A stretch of 64,000 bases of DNA from Fragum whitleyi (GCA_948146395.1 OX411555.1:39387065-39451064); one strand, 5' to 3'; positions 11,078 through 22,453 are shown, numbered from the stretch's first letter. The notes: a model not told the origin generated them from the sequence alone. Program-made: numbers and translations.

Positions 11078-11128
11078 CGCCGCCGCGATATGACTGAAAT
11101 AATGCTGAAAGCGGCGTAAAACCCCATG
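11078..11128 (+). repeat. Family E SINE 3' fragment
   Basis: GCCGCCGCGATATGACTG, AATGCTGAAAGCGGCG and ACCCCAT: only the last 50 bp of the SINE body. Confidence 0.7.
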
Positions 11129-11539
11129 CAAATTTGTTCTAATCCGCAGTGTTTAGTACATTTGAAGCTTTCGTCTTCATTCATCTGTTGTGGCATGAAA
11201 AAGGGCATTCTGTGTTTCAGATGAGCATTTTCGGTCAAAGGTTTTTGTTTTCAATACGCCTAGCGATAACTCTATCGGATCCAACATTCAGAAGCGACTA
11301 GTCCAGCCTGTTCGAACAAAATTGTCAAGGGAAAGGTGCCGAATGAAAACAAAATTATACGCATATTTTCGTCCACTAAAAAGAAACAATCCACAATACA
11401 TATGTAGCACCGACAAAGGGTAGAACAATTGGAAGATGATTTTCCATTCTAAAGCGCTCACCAGTAAACGTAACTCCGCCAATGATATAGAGGTCCCGAT
11501 CAAGGGCGTAACTCTCATTACGCAGTATACACAAGTGCG

Positions 11540-11790
11540 TAAAAGAAGTAATCCTCTGTTGAAAAATATCGTTTATGAATGATCATAAACTACAGCTTAT
11601 TCAAGCTGTAGTTACGATGTTTTGATTATTCACTAACGCTCAAATCATAAATAGGGAGTGGACGGAGGGCATTCATCTTTTGTCTAAGTTCTCATAACGC
11701 TTTTATTCTAAGTATTCTTTAGTTGTCGCCTTCTAAGTGCGTAAAAATTTTAAAGCCCTAGATACGCCTATGCCGATGACCAACAATGTT
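11540..11790 (+). repeat. Family O element, plus copy
   Basis: Inverted partner of 8690-8925. Contains the hairpin AACTACAGCTTATTCAAGCTGTAGTTAC at 11588-11615 (two 13-base arms), a hairpin that also occurs alone at 26442-26471. Confidence 0.7.
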
Positions 11791-12920
11791 AGATCCGAAG
11801 ACGTATGAATTACAAAACTCAATGAATCACTCATGTAACACACCCTCTCTTGCGGCTTTGAAAGTCCATGCAAGACCCGTCTGTGAAAAGAAAAGTGTGT
11901 AGCGACCCAACTTCAAATCCACACATTTCCTTTCTCAGAGAGTCTTGAATTTTGATGCCTTGTCGTCAAAACTGGTGGTACGGCTAGTTTCAATATGCGC
12001 ATATGGGATAGCTTGGGCTTTTCTTGGAATTCTTTGGCGAAATTTACTTCCGGTTACATATCTGAAACCTTACACCAGTCTGAAACATGTTTCACATTCC
12101 TAAGTTACTAAGGCTTCGACCATTTCCAGCAGAATTGGCATGCTTTTCACACAATTGTTCCCACACAGATCTGGACCGTCTGAAGCGATTCCAGGGTCAA
12201 GAAGCAGCCTTTTACAACATTTAAGTTACCGATCACAGTTTTTGTGGTTTGTCTGATTTAACGCATACCAACCGTACTTGGACTTTTTTGTAGAAAAAAT
12301 ACCACTTCTTGTCGAGTATTGCGAATTAAATAGAAACGTCCAAAACACAATTTATGCAGAAAGGAAGCAAAAGAAGGTCAAGCCTTTTCCATAATTTATC
12401 TTCACATTTAAGGCGTTTCGATTACAAATATCCTTGCTCCTGGGTAAAGTTGGTTGCATTGTGCTTTCCTATACAAAGATTGGAAGGAGATTCATCATTG
12501 AACATTCAGATACACGAACAAAGTACACAAATGATTTCTAGTCGAAAAATGAATTTTGAATTTTTGATACTTAACATTTATGACTAGTAATCGTAACGGT
12601 TCTAAGAAAATGTGTTACGACAATCACTATTGCATTATCATCTTAACTATCCTAAAGCGGTAATAGAATAAAAAGTCGACTTTTTACTCAAAACTAGTGT
12701 GAAGTGTAAAAGAATTTTGGTCTGAAAACAAAATACTACAAAATAAACAGAACTTAGCCAGAAGAAAGAAAAATGTTTCTTTTGCGATTTGTTCTATTTT
12801 TGGCTTGTTAATTGATCTATTTTTAAAGGGTATTAATAATAATTGCTAATTCCGGTGGCTTTTTATGTACTAGGGGAGGATCTTCAGTTTCAAAAATATG
12901 CTTGTACTAACTTCTGGTGA
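11791..12920. other. Intergenic DNA, nothing recognised
   Basis: Unique-looking AT-rich DNA. The 77-codon frame at 12354-12587 shows no known domain. Confidence 0.5.
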
Positions 12921-13346
12921 ACAGTCAAACAACATCGTGAAATTGACATATATCTCGATCAAAACCATTCCAAAACACTCGCTCAGCCCTTAATTAATTC
13001 ATTCCAAACACTTACTCATACCATTCAAAAACGCTTCGAACCGCCTGAAAAAGATGGAATCAGCAATGTTATTCAAAATAAATAAAGCTAAGAAGAATCG
13101 CGATTTCACCAACATAATTTAAATTGTAAGCGTCTGATAGGTTGTTAAAGAAATAGAACTTGTAAGCATATTTAATTAAAGGGAGGTAATAAATATCGCC
13201 AATTTTCCTCGTCCTGAACAAAATTTGCTAGATAGGACTTCTTACCATTAAATTAAAACAAAATTTGCTCCTCGCACTCATTCAATTTCATTTCAAAATC
13301 ATTCAAAAGCCATTCACCTTGTAAATTTTACGATGTTGTTAACTGT
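12921..13346 (+). repeat. Family A element
   Basis: Plus orientation with both terminal repeats (ACATCGTGAAATTGAC; TTTTACGATGTTGTTAACTG). The right hairpin arm has decayed to ACTTCTTACC. The left flank is GA rather than TA. Confidence 0.85.
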
Positions 13347-13435
13347 TTTTATACGTAGCACGCCAGCGGCTGCAACCCTACATACCTACTTTCGAAAAAC
13401 GGTGAAAAGTATGCCTACTATTACAGATATATACG

Positions 13436-13672
13436 TACAGTTAGTAACATCATGAATTTACATTCATCTAGATCAAAACCATTCTTAATCGCTCACTCAT
13501 CGCTCCATTCATTTCAAAAACTCACTCTTGTCATTCAAAAACGCTCAACAATGACCGAAAAAGATGAAATCAGCAACTACATTCTTAATAAATAAAGATT
13601 GAAAATATTGCGATTTTAATGACATAATTGAAATTTGTAAGCGTCTTATTGGTTCGCGAAGACATAAAATGC
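13436..13672 (+). repeat. Family A element, 5' half
   Basis: TA then CAGTTAGTAACATC. Runs through the outer arm (AAACCATTCTTAATCGC) to GTCTTATTGGTTCGCG and stops before the hairpin. Confidence 0.8.
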
Positions 13673-13675
13673 TTT

Positions 13676-13945
13676 TCGGGGAAAGGTCTTAAAGCAGTCG
13701 AGTTGAGATCAAGGTGGTCGGGTGGATATCACGTAGAATTCGAGAAAAGGTCGGAATGATCGAGCGGAATTTAGAAGAACGGTGGTCGGGGAAAAAATCG
13801 GGTAGAGATTAAGATGAGAGATTGGGCCGGTCGGGAAGTGATCCAGTACTGATCAAGTTAAGGTCGGGATGATCGAGTAAATGTCGGTTTCGATCACGAA
13901 TGTGTAGTGGTCGGGTTCGATCGAGAAAAGAATGAGAAGAAGTTG
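13676..13945 (+). repeat. Strand-asymmetric degenerate GGTCGG/GATCGA repeat
   Basis: The plus strand is purine-rich with many GGTCGG, GATCGAG and GAGAAAAG words at irregular spacing. No clean period and no coding frame. Confidence 0.55.
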
Positions 13946-14016
13946 TGTATATGCATCAACTAGATCGGCTTAATTCCCCTTTCAAACCGGATCGACAGTG
14001 TGAACTATCATTAAGC

Positions 14017-14440
14017 TGTAGTAACACTAATGGTCACCCTGAATTGTACTCTTAAAATTTATATAGCGGGCGCATATTAACTTGAACCTGACCTTTATGC
14101 AGAATAAATAATTAGGCTCATGAAATTCCGAAGATACTTCGGCACGTGACGATCAAGCATGGCAATTTCGTTATACTGCACAAATTGTAGGTATACGTGG
14201 TAATTAACCTATATACAGGCGCCTAGTCATGTAGCAGACGATTCGATTTTAAAAACTATTATTGCGACTGAGAGAGGGGATTTCATTTCATTTCCATTCA
14301 AAACACATAATTTGTATTTAAAGAAATTTGATAATTTGTATTTTTCTCAGCCGTATCTAAAGATTTTTAGATAGGAGACTCAATTTATGTATTGATTCAC
14401 TAGTTCATGAGGGTGACCATATATCGTCGTTACAGTGAAC
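14017..14440. repeat. Possible inverted-repeat element Q
   Basis: CTGTAGTAAC...TGGTCACCCTGAAT (14027-14053) is imperfectly inverted as TTCATGAGGGTGACCA...CGTTACAG (14404-14434). Single occurrence, so tentative. Confidence 0.4.
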
Positions 14441-15283
14441 AGCATGTGCGATAACGGGTTAACAGAGCTTACACGTGCACTGCAACTTTACGATTGAATT
14501 CCGTAGGTAAGTCGTGTTTTTCCGAAGGGAAACGACCGGTGTTTAATTTATTTAAATCACAAAGGCCAGGTTAAGGTCAATATGCTTCCACTATACCAAG
14601 CATATCGTAGGACCATGTAGCTCACCTGTTTGCAACTAGAAATGTACTAAAAGTTGGGAGTATGTGAATTATACGCACCTTCTAAAATAATTGTAAAATG
14701 ATTAAAAGGGCTTGCAGAAATTAACACTATTTTTAAAACAAACAAATTGGCGCCCTCATTTTAAATATTTATTTCTTTGACATAGTGTGTAAGAAAATTG
14801 GGTTGCCATTTTCAAAACGACTGTGAGTTTTACTATTTTGAATGCTTGTAAAGATTTTTAAATCGACCAAAGCCACTTTTAGTCATGACGCAAAAAGAGT
14901 TTATAATCTCATACTGTGCTATTCTGACCTTATTAGTCGATGTTTTCTTTTCTACTTAATATTTTAAATAGCCGAGCTGACAACTTTACTTAAGAATGAA
15001 ATTAAGAAATACATATGTCGAAAAATATACCCTACTATGCAAACCTTTAGGGTGAAATTAACCTAGGATTTTAAAAGTAATCTATTTACTTCATAAGTAA
15101 ATGAGATCGTTTAAAAGAAAGTAAGCGATAAAAAAAACCCGCCAAAATGTTTGTGGACAGTTACTCTGAAAGTGCTATATTTGTTCTCCGTTTAAAAATA
15201 GTAATTATAATAATATTAATGATGATCATGCAAAGGGAAACTTTAGGTCAGATTACAAAAATAATCATACTGGGAGGTAGTAT
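14441..15283. other. Intergenic DNA, nothing recognised
   Basis: AT-rich, without recognisable genes or repeats. Confidence 0.5.
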
Positions 15284-15344
15284 TCAAACAAGAGGGCCAT
15301 AGTGGCCCTAAATCGCTCACCTGAATGAACTGTCAAAAATTGTT

Positions 15345-16735
15345 TAAAGTAGATTTAGAAAGGATAATGAATTCTTACCAAATTTCAGGTCGATTGGGCA
15401 AAAAATGATGCCTCTACACTCATTACAAGGTTTTTCTAAGATATGACCCTGTGACCTCATTTTTGATCCCACTTGACCCAATTTCAAACTTGACCTAGAT
15501 TTCATCAAGACGTTCATTCTGACCAATTTTCAGGTTGATCCGGCAAAAAATATGGCTTCTAGAGTGTCTACAAGGTTTTTCTAATATTTGACCCTGTGAC
15601 CTCATATTTGACCCCACTTGACCCAATTTCGAACTTGTCCAAGATTTCATCAAGACAATCATTCTGATCAAATTTCGGGTTGATTGGGCAATAAATTTGG
15701 CTTCTAGAGTGTCTACAAGGTTTTTCTAATATTTGACCCCGTGACCTCATTTTTGACCCAACTTGACCCAATTTTAAACTTGTCTGAGATTTTATCAAGA
15801 CAATCATTCGGACCAAATTTCGGGGTGATTGGGCAATAAATATGGCTTCTAGAGTGCATACAAGGTTTTTCTAAGATTTGACCCTGTGACCTAGTTTTTG
15901 ACCCCACTTGACCCAATTTAGAACTTGTCCGAGATTTTATCAAGACAATCATTCAGGCTAAATTTCAGGTTGATTGGGCAAAAAATATGGCCTCTAGAGT
16001 GCATACAAGGTTTTTCTAAGATTTGACCCTGTGACCTAGTTTTTGACCCCACTTGACCAAATTTCGAACTCGTCCGAGATTTTATCAACACAATTATTTT
16101 GACCAAATTTCAGGTCGATTGAGCAAAAAAAGTGGCCTCTAGGGTGCATACAAGGTTTTTCTAAGATTTGACCCCATGACCAAGTTTGTGACCCCACTTG
16201 ACCTAATTTTAAACTTGTCCAAGATTTTATCAAGACAATCATTCTGACCAATTTTCAGGTTGATTGGGCAAAAAATGTGGCCTCTAGGGTGCATACAAGG
16301 TTTTTCTAATATTTGACCCTGTGACCTAGTTTTTGACCCCACTTGACCCAATTTCAAAGTTGTCCGAGATTTTATCAAAACAATCATTCAGGCTAAATTT
16401 CAGGTTGATTGGGCAAAAAATATGGCCTCTAGAGTGCATACAAGGTTTTTCTAAGATTTGACCCTGTGACCTAGTTTTTGACCCCACTTGACCCAATTTC
16501 GAACTCGTCCAAGATTTTATCAAGACATTCATTCTGACCAAATTTTAGATTGATTGGGCAAAAAATGTGGCCTCTAGAGTGCATACAAGGTTTTTCTAAG
16601 ATTTGACCCTGTGACCTAGTTTTTGACCCCACTTGACCCAATTTCGAACTTGTCCGAGATTTTATCAAGACAATCATTCTGACCAAATTTCAGGTTGATT
16701 GGGCAAAAAATGTGGCCTCTAGAGTGCATACAAGG
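15345..16735 (+). repeat. 145-bp tandem repeat array, about 9.6 units
   Basis: Unit landmarks: TGGCCTCTAGAGTGCATAC, AAGGTTTTTCTAAG, TTTGACCCTGTGACCT, CCCCACTTGACCC, TTTATCAAGACAATCATTC, AATTTCAGGTTGATTGGGC. Middle and right units are the most alike; the left units diverge most. Since 145 is not a multiple of 3, repeated similar minus-strand frames arise and are not genes. Confidence 0.95.
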
Positions 16736-16744
16736 TAAATGTTG

Positions 16745-16805
16745 ACGACACACGACGGACGACACACGACACACGACACACGACGGACGACGAACGACGG
16801 ACGAC
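16745..16805 (+). repeat. ACGG/ACGAC/CACACGA microsatellite
   Basis: Short imperfect CACGACGGACGA runs between the 145-bp array and the terminal hairpin. Confidence 0.85.
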
Positions 16806-16896
16806 GGACATCCACCTAACCACAAAAGCTCACCTTGAGCACTTCGTGCTCAGGTGAGCTAAAAATATGACAATTACGAAAGTATCGCCTCAAGTA

Positions 16897-17247
16897 AGCT
16901 TGCGCACTCAACGCAGTTTGACCAGGGAAGTACCTGTCGCAATAATAGATGGTCCCCTTTTGCGTGATGGTGACACTTCTTTTTTTCGTGATCCTTCATA
17001 TGGAAAGGGACCACCTATGAACTCCGTAAGATCGATACTTGGAAAAAGGATTGGATCGAGCATAGGTCAACCTGAAGGCGAATTTCGGACATAATTCCAC
17101 AGGATTTTGAATAATTATTCTGGATTCAGAAAATTAGTTATTTGCGTGAGGTTTCGGCCCTGTCCAATCTGCGCAAATCACGCAGTCTGATAATGATCGA
17201 CAATTTCGCACTTCTCCGATGGTCCCTTTTCGCTTGAATGGTCACAA
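16897..17247 (+). repeat. Family C: fragment plus a nearly complete copy
   Basis: 16897-16977 is the right end of one C copy (ATGGTCCCCTTTTGCGTGATGG). 16980-17247 is a second copy with GGAAAGGGACCACCTATG, AGGTCAACCTGAAGGCG, the hairpin near 17155-17205 and the right end GGTCCCTTTTCGCTTGAATGG. Confidence 0.75.
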
Positions 17248-17371
17248 TTTTACTATCTATACTGATGTCTATAAAAAACGTCTTCGTTATATAGAAAAAA
17301 ACTATGCTTTTAAACACGAAACGATTTTCACTTAAAGCTCTTTCTTTGCACGAATACCGCGAAAACGTGGA

Positions 17372-17390
17372 TGACGTCATCATGACGTCA
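17372..17390. promoter_or_regulatory. Tandem CRE-type octamers
   Basis: Two perfect TGACGTCA palindromes, at 17372-17379 and 17383-17390, three bases apart. These are consensus CREB/ATF sites; function is not implied without a nearby promoter. The rest of 17248-17647 shows nothing recognised. Confidence 0.45.
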
Positions 17391-17647
17391 TTTAGAATGT
17401 GACATGTGTAAGATACGGAAATATATGATGACTTTTCGTTATTTAAGACAATGGTAGCTATCTGAAATTAATAGCTGCATCTTCATTACATAAGAGTAAT
17501 GCAAAATGCATACCTGGTAAGGTAAAATGCCGTTCTTCATTGTTGTATGAGCAACTGCTAATGCCTAAACATTTTAACTCCTTTTAATCATGAAGCTCAG
17601 AGGGATAATTTTTGGTTTCTTTTTTGTGTGAAAAAAAAGAAGAGATT

Positions 17648-18080
17648 GTTTCTTTAATGCTTTTCGGTTGTTTATCGAGGAATATCGGTAGATTATCATT
17701 TTGACAAACCCAGCGCCTTACCTGTGAAATTGTCAAAAAACTTATACCCCGCTTTCGTTCATTTCAACCTATCTGACAGCATCTAAGCGGAACCAAAAGT
17801 GGTGTCAGCATGAACGTTGTGTAACAATTACGTACAAAAAGACGTGTTTAAGATGATTTGTCCTAATTTTTCCCACATTTTGTCTCATTTTTGTATTAAA
17901 GAAATAGAATGATCGATTGTTTTTCGGGTAAGATCGATTGCTATTTCTTTTCGTGAACAATAAAAACTATATTTTTTACCCGTGGCTCCGTCGCTCGTGA
18001 AAATACAGCTTTAGTTGTTCACTCAGTGAAACATATATCGATCTTACACTGACGAAAACGATTATTTTCTATTTCTCTAG
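17648..18080 (-). repeat. Family N element, minus copy
   Basis: Reverse complement of 58498-58914: CTTTAATGCTTTTCGGTTG, TTTATCGAGGAATATCGGTAGATTATC, TTATACCCCGC, TTTGTCTCATTTTTG, then a foldback (17906-18080) built on AACAATAAAAACTATATTTT / AAAATACAGCTTTAGTTGTTC. Confidence 0.75.
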
Positions 18081-18600
18081 TTTCATTTCGAAAGAAACAG
18101 ATGCAATTTATTTTCAAGAAAGATTAGGCAATGGCATTTATGTATTGCTGGAACAACTAAAGGCAACCTGCCTATACTGATCTTTAGACACCAGGACAAA
18201 GTCTCAAAGTATTTCGTTTTACACATTGCCCATAAGCCTAAATTAAAGCTTTTGACCCATAATTTTGAAATCACTCTATGCTGATTAAGTTAATAACTTT
18301 GTCCGAAGAAGTTGCATTGCCCCGCAGATCACAAGCGGTCCAAACTTGATAAACCTATCAGATAAATCCCCATGCTTGCTTTTACATAACGCAAGAATTA
18401 AAGCATCAGATCCGACCCGTTATAGGTTTAAAAACTTTTTTTCTGGAATTGAAGTAATTTCAACAGTTCAGAAATACAACGACGATCCATCAATTAGAGC
18501 CCACGTTATGTATTAAACCTTTTAAAATACACTAGAGAACGAAAACGTTTCCTTTTTGGTCTCATTTCAATTCAGGCACGAGTCATATTGATTATTTATC
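18081..18600. other. Intergenic DNA, nothing recognised
   Basis: No gene or repeat family assigned. Confidence 0.5.
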
Positions 18601-18603
18601 TGT

Positions 18604-18833
18604 GATTGATTGATTGGTTGAATGGAGTTTAACGCCGCTTTCAAAATTATTACAGTTATATCGCGGCGGCTGGAGCACCTAACAATGGATCCCTGGTATC
18701 TCTCTCACCAGTACAACCACCGCATTATTTCCTAGCCTCCAGTCGTTATCTCACATAGGTCTACGATTATCAACCCATTGGTGAGAGACAAATAGTCGGA
18801 AAGAATGAGTGCCGCCGTCGGGAATCGATCCCG
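18604..18833 (-). repeat. tRNA-derived SINE (family E), 5'-truncated
   Basis: On plus: GATTGATTGATTGGTTGAATGG tail region, CGCCGCTTTC, TATCGCGGCGGCTGGAGC, CCTAGCCTCCAGTCG, ending in box B (GGGAATCGATCCCGCG). The box A half is missing, the usual 5' truncation of a retrotransposed SINE. Confidence 0.85.
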
Positions 18834-18906
18834 CGAATATTTATCTGTGAATTTCGTGACGAGAGTGCTGGTTGGCATTTGCGAATATTTTGGCAAAAAA
18901 ACCCCA

Positions 18907-19041
18907 GTCCTGCGTTCAGGATGTAAAAGGTTTTGCGAACGTTTTAAGATGAGAACACGCTTTGCACGTGCACATACGTGCAAAGCGGGTTATCATTTCT
19001 AAAACGTTTCGCTTACGTTTCCATTCTGAACGCAGGGCAGG
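18907..19041. repeat. Family B short palindrome
   Basis: CCTGCGTTCAGGATG and its complement CATTCTGAACGCAGG bound the B core CTTTGCACGTGCACATACG / TGCAAAGCGGG. About 135 bp. Confidence 0.85.
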
Positions 19042-19519
19042 TAACGAATTATTGTAGACGTTTTAAGATAGATTGGTTTGCAAATACGGAACACACTTAT
19101 CATGTTTTTTGTCTACAATTTCTTAAGGGTTTTAATCCCTTCGTTTTGTAATGAAAAGTAAAGTAAATTGGATTAATTTCAATCTAGCGTTTAACCTAAT
19201 ATTTAGTGATGAAGACCAAATGTCGTCGGTATGATGTAAATGCATTTGGTATAACGAAATCAGTGTGCACTTGCGCAAAGCTTTGCACTGAAAATGTAAC
19301 CAAGTGCATTTAAAATTCAATTTTAATACTATATAACGACTTCCCATGTAAAAAAAACGTATTCCTCTTTTGTAATGTTCATTACTTCAAACTGCTTGGT
19401 AAAGATGACGGTGGATTCAAATGGCTTTGGTATGGAAGGAAATTATCTAGAATTGTTCTTTTATTCAAACGACAGTATAAAAGGGATGCAATAAAATTCG
19501 GGTGAAAATGAAATATCAC
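19042..19519. other. Intergenic DNA, nothing recognised
   Basis: No recognised gene or repeat family. Confidence 0.5.
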
Positions 19520-20026
19520 CAAGGTAAAAAAGAGCAACGCCTACGGGTGCAACGCTCGGCTGCAGGTGCTAATTAATGCAAATAAATCTAAGGCCCTATC
19601 ACTTAATATTAAAGTTTTATTTTTTTCATAAATTTGATCTTGAAAAATGAACTTGATCATGACTTATGACCCTGAACGTGGTACTAATAGAAAGGTCTTG
19701 TCCCAAGCAGTCATCATGTGAAATATGAAGGCTCTATCAAAACCATTCAAAAGTTATGGCCAATGTTAAAGTCTTTTTATTTTAACAGATTTGATCTTAA
19801 AAAATGACATTGACCTTGATTGATAACATTGAATTTGGTACTTACAGAAAGGACTTATCCCAAGCCATGATTATGTGAAATATGGAGGCTCTATCATTTA
19901 CCATTCAAAAGTTATGACTAAGGTTAAAGCTTGTCACGCCAACGCCAAAATCAACGCCAATACGAACGCGAACGATGCCAAGGTGATCATAATACCTCGG
20001 GTTTTCTTCGAAAACAGTTGAGCTAA
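19520..20026 (+). mobile_element. Helitron-like element with a two-unit internal repeat
   Basis: Left AAGAGCAACGCCTACGGGTGC. Two diverged units share TTGATCTT-AAAAATGA, TGGTACT, GACTT/TCTTGTCCCAAGC, ATATGAAGGCTCTATCA and CCATTCAAAAGTTATG. A CGCCAACGCCAAAATCAACG tract follows, then the hairpin GTTTTC-TTC-GAAAAC (20001-20015) and AGTTGAGCTAA. Same architecture as 15284-16862. A related array lies inverted at 46885-47300. Confidence 0.6.
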
Positions 20027-20289
20027 AAAAAATTAGTTAATAAAACATGTATATGAAACATCAAATTGGTTAAAAGAATACCATGTTTTTTGAATTTTAG
20101 ATTACCTTTTCAACGAAATGGGAAATACCGGGTAAACGTTTCTAGTATGCATTATGCTCAGTCTCGTGTATTTTTTATTTCGCGAAAACGCTTAAAACTC
20201 TGCCGTTTAGATAGATCTGCGCTTTCGTGATTGTTATACCGGCAAATGCAAATTTATGCACTTATAAAGGTAAAATTATTTGAAATTAT

Positions 20290-20374
20290 TGAAAATCATT
20301 AGGAGACCTCGGTTTAACACAGTTAAATTTAATTACTTCCCAAGCATTACGGAACTTTTACGGGTCTACTACCT
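20290..20374. repeat. Family I palindrome, right half
   Basis: GAAAATCATTAGGAGACCTCGGTTTAACAC (centre) to TTTACGGGTCTACTACCTA; matches the right half of 29972-30136. Confidence 0.75.
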
Positions 20375-21530
20375 AACTCCTTCGATTTATGTAGATTTTC
20401 TAAAGGTAAGGTATTAATTCACAACGTTTCTAAACAATAATTTTCGAAACTGGTTATTGGGTTAACCTTTGAAGCGCCCAATCTCGATGGATTAGAGCAA
20501 AACTATTTTTACTGCCTATAAATATTTAAGCTGTTACATCAGTTTTTTACCAATCCCTCGATAATGTTAACATGAACATGCACTAGCCATTACTGCATTG
20601 GCTTTAACAATAAATGTAAGCGCAATTAGTTGAAGAAATATGATCACTAATGACCTATTTGTTGCACCATACCCAAGAGAGTTAATTAGTTTTTAGTGTG
20701 ACCTCATGATAGCCTGTTCGTTTTTCTTTTGAGACAATGCTAATCCTCCTTAAGTGGGTTTGGATTTTCTTAACAGCGATTGTTTTCATCTTGACCTCAT
20801 AAGTGGATTATAAACTTGACAGAGAGATTGCCTCAATAAGCAGTTACGGGTATTTGTCAGATTAAAGCAGGATCGCACGTTCGTGGTTGGGAGTCCAAAA
20901 GTTCATAGCTGTACACTGTTACTGCTGTGTTACGGTGTTTCAGAAGAACACCATCGTTTACCATGAATGCTTTCCCAGGGTCACTGTCGTTCGTTTAAAA
21001 AAGGGCTAAGGAAATACAGGATCACTTTTGTATTTCTTTGTGCAAGAATGATTTATATTTCATTAAATTGCTAAAGACATATTTATGTCGATTTTGCCTT
21101 TGAATAAATGTAAATGTTGATTAAATGAATAATTAAGGCCACTTATCACGAGTGGCGAAACTCAGAGAGAAATTATAGCTTTTGGTTTTCGGAAAGTAAA
21201 ATATTTATCACTTGCTATCCTCTTGCTTTGAGTCTGACTGTGGATAACTTGAAAAGTTTTTGTGGAAAAGTTGTTAATTGTTTGCAATATTTTTAGCTGG
21301 ACCGTAATACATCATATAAGCATTAGAGCTGTAATTTCATAAGGATTATTGCATTTCAAAGGATCAAAGCAAAACCATTGTAAGTTGCAAAATATGCATT
21401 TATAACAGCTTTGTCCTGGCCCTTTGATTTTAAGAATCCGTTAACACGGTGATTCTCAAATGACAAGAATTCTAGTAAAAAAAGTACAAAACGTACCTGG
21501 ATAACTTAACCGTATGTTGTTACAGTTAGT
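20375..21530. other. Intergenic DNA, nothing recognised
   Basis: No gene or family assigned. Confidence 0.5.
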
Positions 21531-21962
21531 TGCATCATGAAATTGACATTTATTCAAATCAAAACCATCCTTAATCGCTAACTCGTCGCTCTATTCATTC
21601 ATTCCAACCATTCACTCAAACCACCAGAAAGCGCTCCAAAATCACAGAAAAAGAGAAAATCAACAACAACAACAACAATAAAAATATAAAGAAAAACTAG
21701 AAAAAAACACGTTTTCAATGACATAATTAAAATTGTAAGTACATGTATCTGATTGGTTCTTGAAGAGATATGAAGCTATTTATAGAACTTGCAAGAATAT
21801 TTTCTTAAAGGGGGGGGGGGGGTAATGAATATCGATAATCCTGGACAAAATTATCGATACTGGATTACCTCCCTTTCATTTCACCTGACACCCACTCACC
21901 GCACTCATTCAATTTCATTCCAAAATCATTCACATTGTCAATTTCACGATGCTGTTAACTGT
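21531..21962 (+). repeat. Family A element with G13 in the hairpin
   Basis: TACAGTTAGTTGCATC to GTCAATTTCACGATGCTG. The left hairpin arm, usually AAAGGGAGGTAAT, reads AAA, 13 G (21810-21822), TAAT; the right arm keeps ATTACCTCCCTTT. Confidence 0.9.
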
Positions 21963-22196
21963 TTGTTGGTATGTCACCATGAAGGACAGATTAAAATGTC
22001 GTACACATCAAAGATTTTCTAAGACAAACACGGGGGTATATCTTACATCTATTCTGAATAAATAACAAATAAAGTTTCTGTTATAAATAATTGTAATACT
22101 AATTGCACTAATTTTCTTGCAACAATAATAAAAATGTTAATTCGTTTGCGTAGAAGGTCGTCATTTGGATGGATTAACCAGGTATTTGTTAGACAA

Positions 22197-22453
22197 TGGG
22201 CCAGCTTATTTGTCACCCAAACGGGGCTCGTTTTTCAGCCGGGCCACAATAAGAAACCAGCTCTATGTTCCGGCTGACAATATGTTGCATACCGTTTTCA
22301 AATTGTACCCCGCTTTGCGCATGCACATGCGCGCAAAACGGGTTTAATTTGAAAACGGTATGCAACATCTTGTCAGCCGGAACATAGAGCTGGTTTCTTA
22401 TTGTGGCCCGGCTGAAAAACGGGCCCCGTTCGGGTGACAAATAAGTTTGCCCA
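22197..22453. repeat. Family B palindrome, long form
   Basis: About 257-bp near-perfect palindrome: GGGCCAGCTTATTTGTCACC, TTTTTCAGCCGGGCCACAAT, AGAAACCAGCTCTATGTTCC, CATACCGTTTTCAAATTG, core CTTTGCGCATGCACATGCGC. The arms are better preserved than at 688-963, suggesting a younger insertion. Confidence 0.9.

Larger units (their letters stand above)
15284..16862 (+). mobile_element. Helitron-like element carrying a 145-bp tandem array
   Basis: The left edge is TCAAACAAGAGGGCC with a GGGCCATAGTGGCCC palindrome and CGCTCACCTGA. The right edge is the hairpin GAGCAC-TTC-GTGCTC (16837-16851), flanked by AGCTCACC and GGTGAGCT, ending CTAA at 16859-16862. An ACGG/ACGAC-rich tract (16745-16805) precedes the hairpin. 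3' hairpin plus CTRR suggests Helitron, and tandem cores with ACGG tracts recall bivalve pearl-type elements (memory). The flanking bases are not the usual A and T, so the class is uncertain. No Rep/helicase. Confidence 0.55.

Noticed and set aside
15345..16735. CRISPR-like array
   Set aside because: Units are contiguous 145-bp repeats without unique spacers, and the genome is eukaryotic.
15344..16825. Series of similar 60-82-codon minus-strand frames, like a repeat protein
   Set aside because: The 145-bp unit is not a multiple of three, so frames shift each unit and hit stops; similarity reflects the DNA repeat.
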